Origin: Niebla homalea
Taxonomy: Eukaryota > Ascomycota > Lecanoromycetes > Lecanorales > Ramalinaceae
Reading direction: 5' to 3'
DNA length: 64,000 bases
Assembly (NCBI GenBank): GCA_019925105.1
Contig: JAHGAU010000018.1
Location: forward strand, 62,001-126,000
Made by a program: the position numbers and the translations under genes. Positions 63,790-64,000 of the stretch are shown piece by piece; within the stretch, counting starts at the first letter, position 1, and every line of letters begins with the position of its first letter. Below the pieces are notes generated by a model. The model was not told the origin of the DNA. It searched no databases and saw only the letters and a list, made by a program, of their open reading frames with translations.

Positions 63790-64000
63790 AAGTAAGAACT
63801 TACGGGGCTTAATTTATACCGTATAAATATAAGTTTATTTATATAATTAAAAGCTTAAAGTTATATAATATAATAATTATAATAAATTTAAATAAAATTA
63901 CAGTAAAACCGGATATTAATATTAAAGTCCTTAACCTTTAAGTAAATAAAAAGCTCGATTAAAAGGACTATATAAGAAAGGTTTAAAAGAAGATAACTTT
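63790..64000 (+). mobile_element. LINE copy 11, RT-region piece running off the window
   Basis: From AAGTAAGAACTTACGG the sequence matches the part of ORF2 just after the RT catalytic motif (compare 11957-12170 in copy 2), directly fused to the C-terminal part of copy 9. In an intact copy these two regions are about 1.3 kb apart in the opposite order. It may be a 5'-truncated new insertion or a recombination product; its 3' end is outside the window. Confidence 0.85.

Noticed and set aside
1..64000. Mitochondrial or apicomplexan origin because of the extreme AT content
   Set aside because: Islands of normal composition, CpA-specific depletion with retained CpG, and nested LINEs with target-site duplications fit a RIP-active fungal nuclear genome; no mitochondrial gene or tRNA is seen.

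Overview
The window looks like a gene-free, AT-rich compartment of a filamentous ascomycete (Pezizomycotina) genome. No intact host gene, tRNA, rRNA, CRISPR array or bacterial signal was found. Nearly everything recognisable is transposon wreckage carrying a repeat-induced point mutation (RIP) pattern: CpA/TpG are very rare, TpA is in large excess, CpG is still common, and stop codons (TAA/TAG where CAA/CAG/TGG stood) fill every former reading frame. The species cannot be named from this; the class is inferred from RIP plus a Tad1-like LINE.

The dominant element is one LINE (non-LTR retrotransposon) family with eleven full, truncated or split copies. Full copies are about 5.8 kb (5,825, 5,823 and 5,815 bp; a fourth is 5,800 bp after subtracting a 208-bp insert). 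They start 5-26 bp before a conserved ORF1 start codon. They encode an ORF1 Gag-like protein with three zinc knuckles and an ORF2 with endonuclease and reverse transcriptase domains. They end in a conserved 3' UTR with an (AATC)n tail and are flanked by 12-15 bp target-site duplications. In order: 3' end at 1-496 (+); full copies at 7887-13711, 14436-20443 and 23512-29326 (+); 5'-truncated 31881-36441 (-); 3' fragments at 43795-44130 (+), 46372-46809 (-) and about 47105-47597 (-); a copy at 52610-56970 resuming at 62794-63789 (+), split by a full nested copy at 56971-62793 (-); and a piece of another copy from 63790 to the window end (+).

A second family of about 0.73 kb occurs three times (14365-21111 interrupted by a LINE, 48336-49029, 51329-52062). 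It is non-coding as far as can be read, has perfect 12-13 bp target-site duplications, and shares its 3' end and (AATC)n tail with the LINE. It therefore looks like a non-autonomous SINE-like partner mobilised by the LINE machinery, and it is the best candidate here for an undescribed system. Minor components are a Ty3/Gypsy pol remnant (about 1790-3270), a probable Ty1/Copia integrase remnant (43390-43794) split by a LINE fragment, a pair of about 180-bp direct repeats that look like LTRs (47880-48062 and 49926-50108), a two-copy repeat of unknown class (3947-4140 and 36443-36625), and several tandem arrays. The stretches between them are AT-rich and cannot be assigned by eye.

The insertion order can be read in places. 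A LINE sits inside a SINE-like copy, a LINE sits inside another LINE in opposite orientation, a SINE-like copy sits between the two LTR-like repeats, and a lightly mutated LINE fragment sits in the Copia remnant. A few islands escaped RIP, most strikingly 208 bp at 19731-19938 inside an otherwise heavily mutated LINE.
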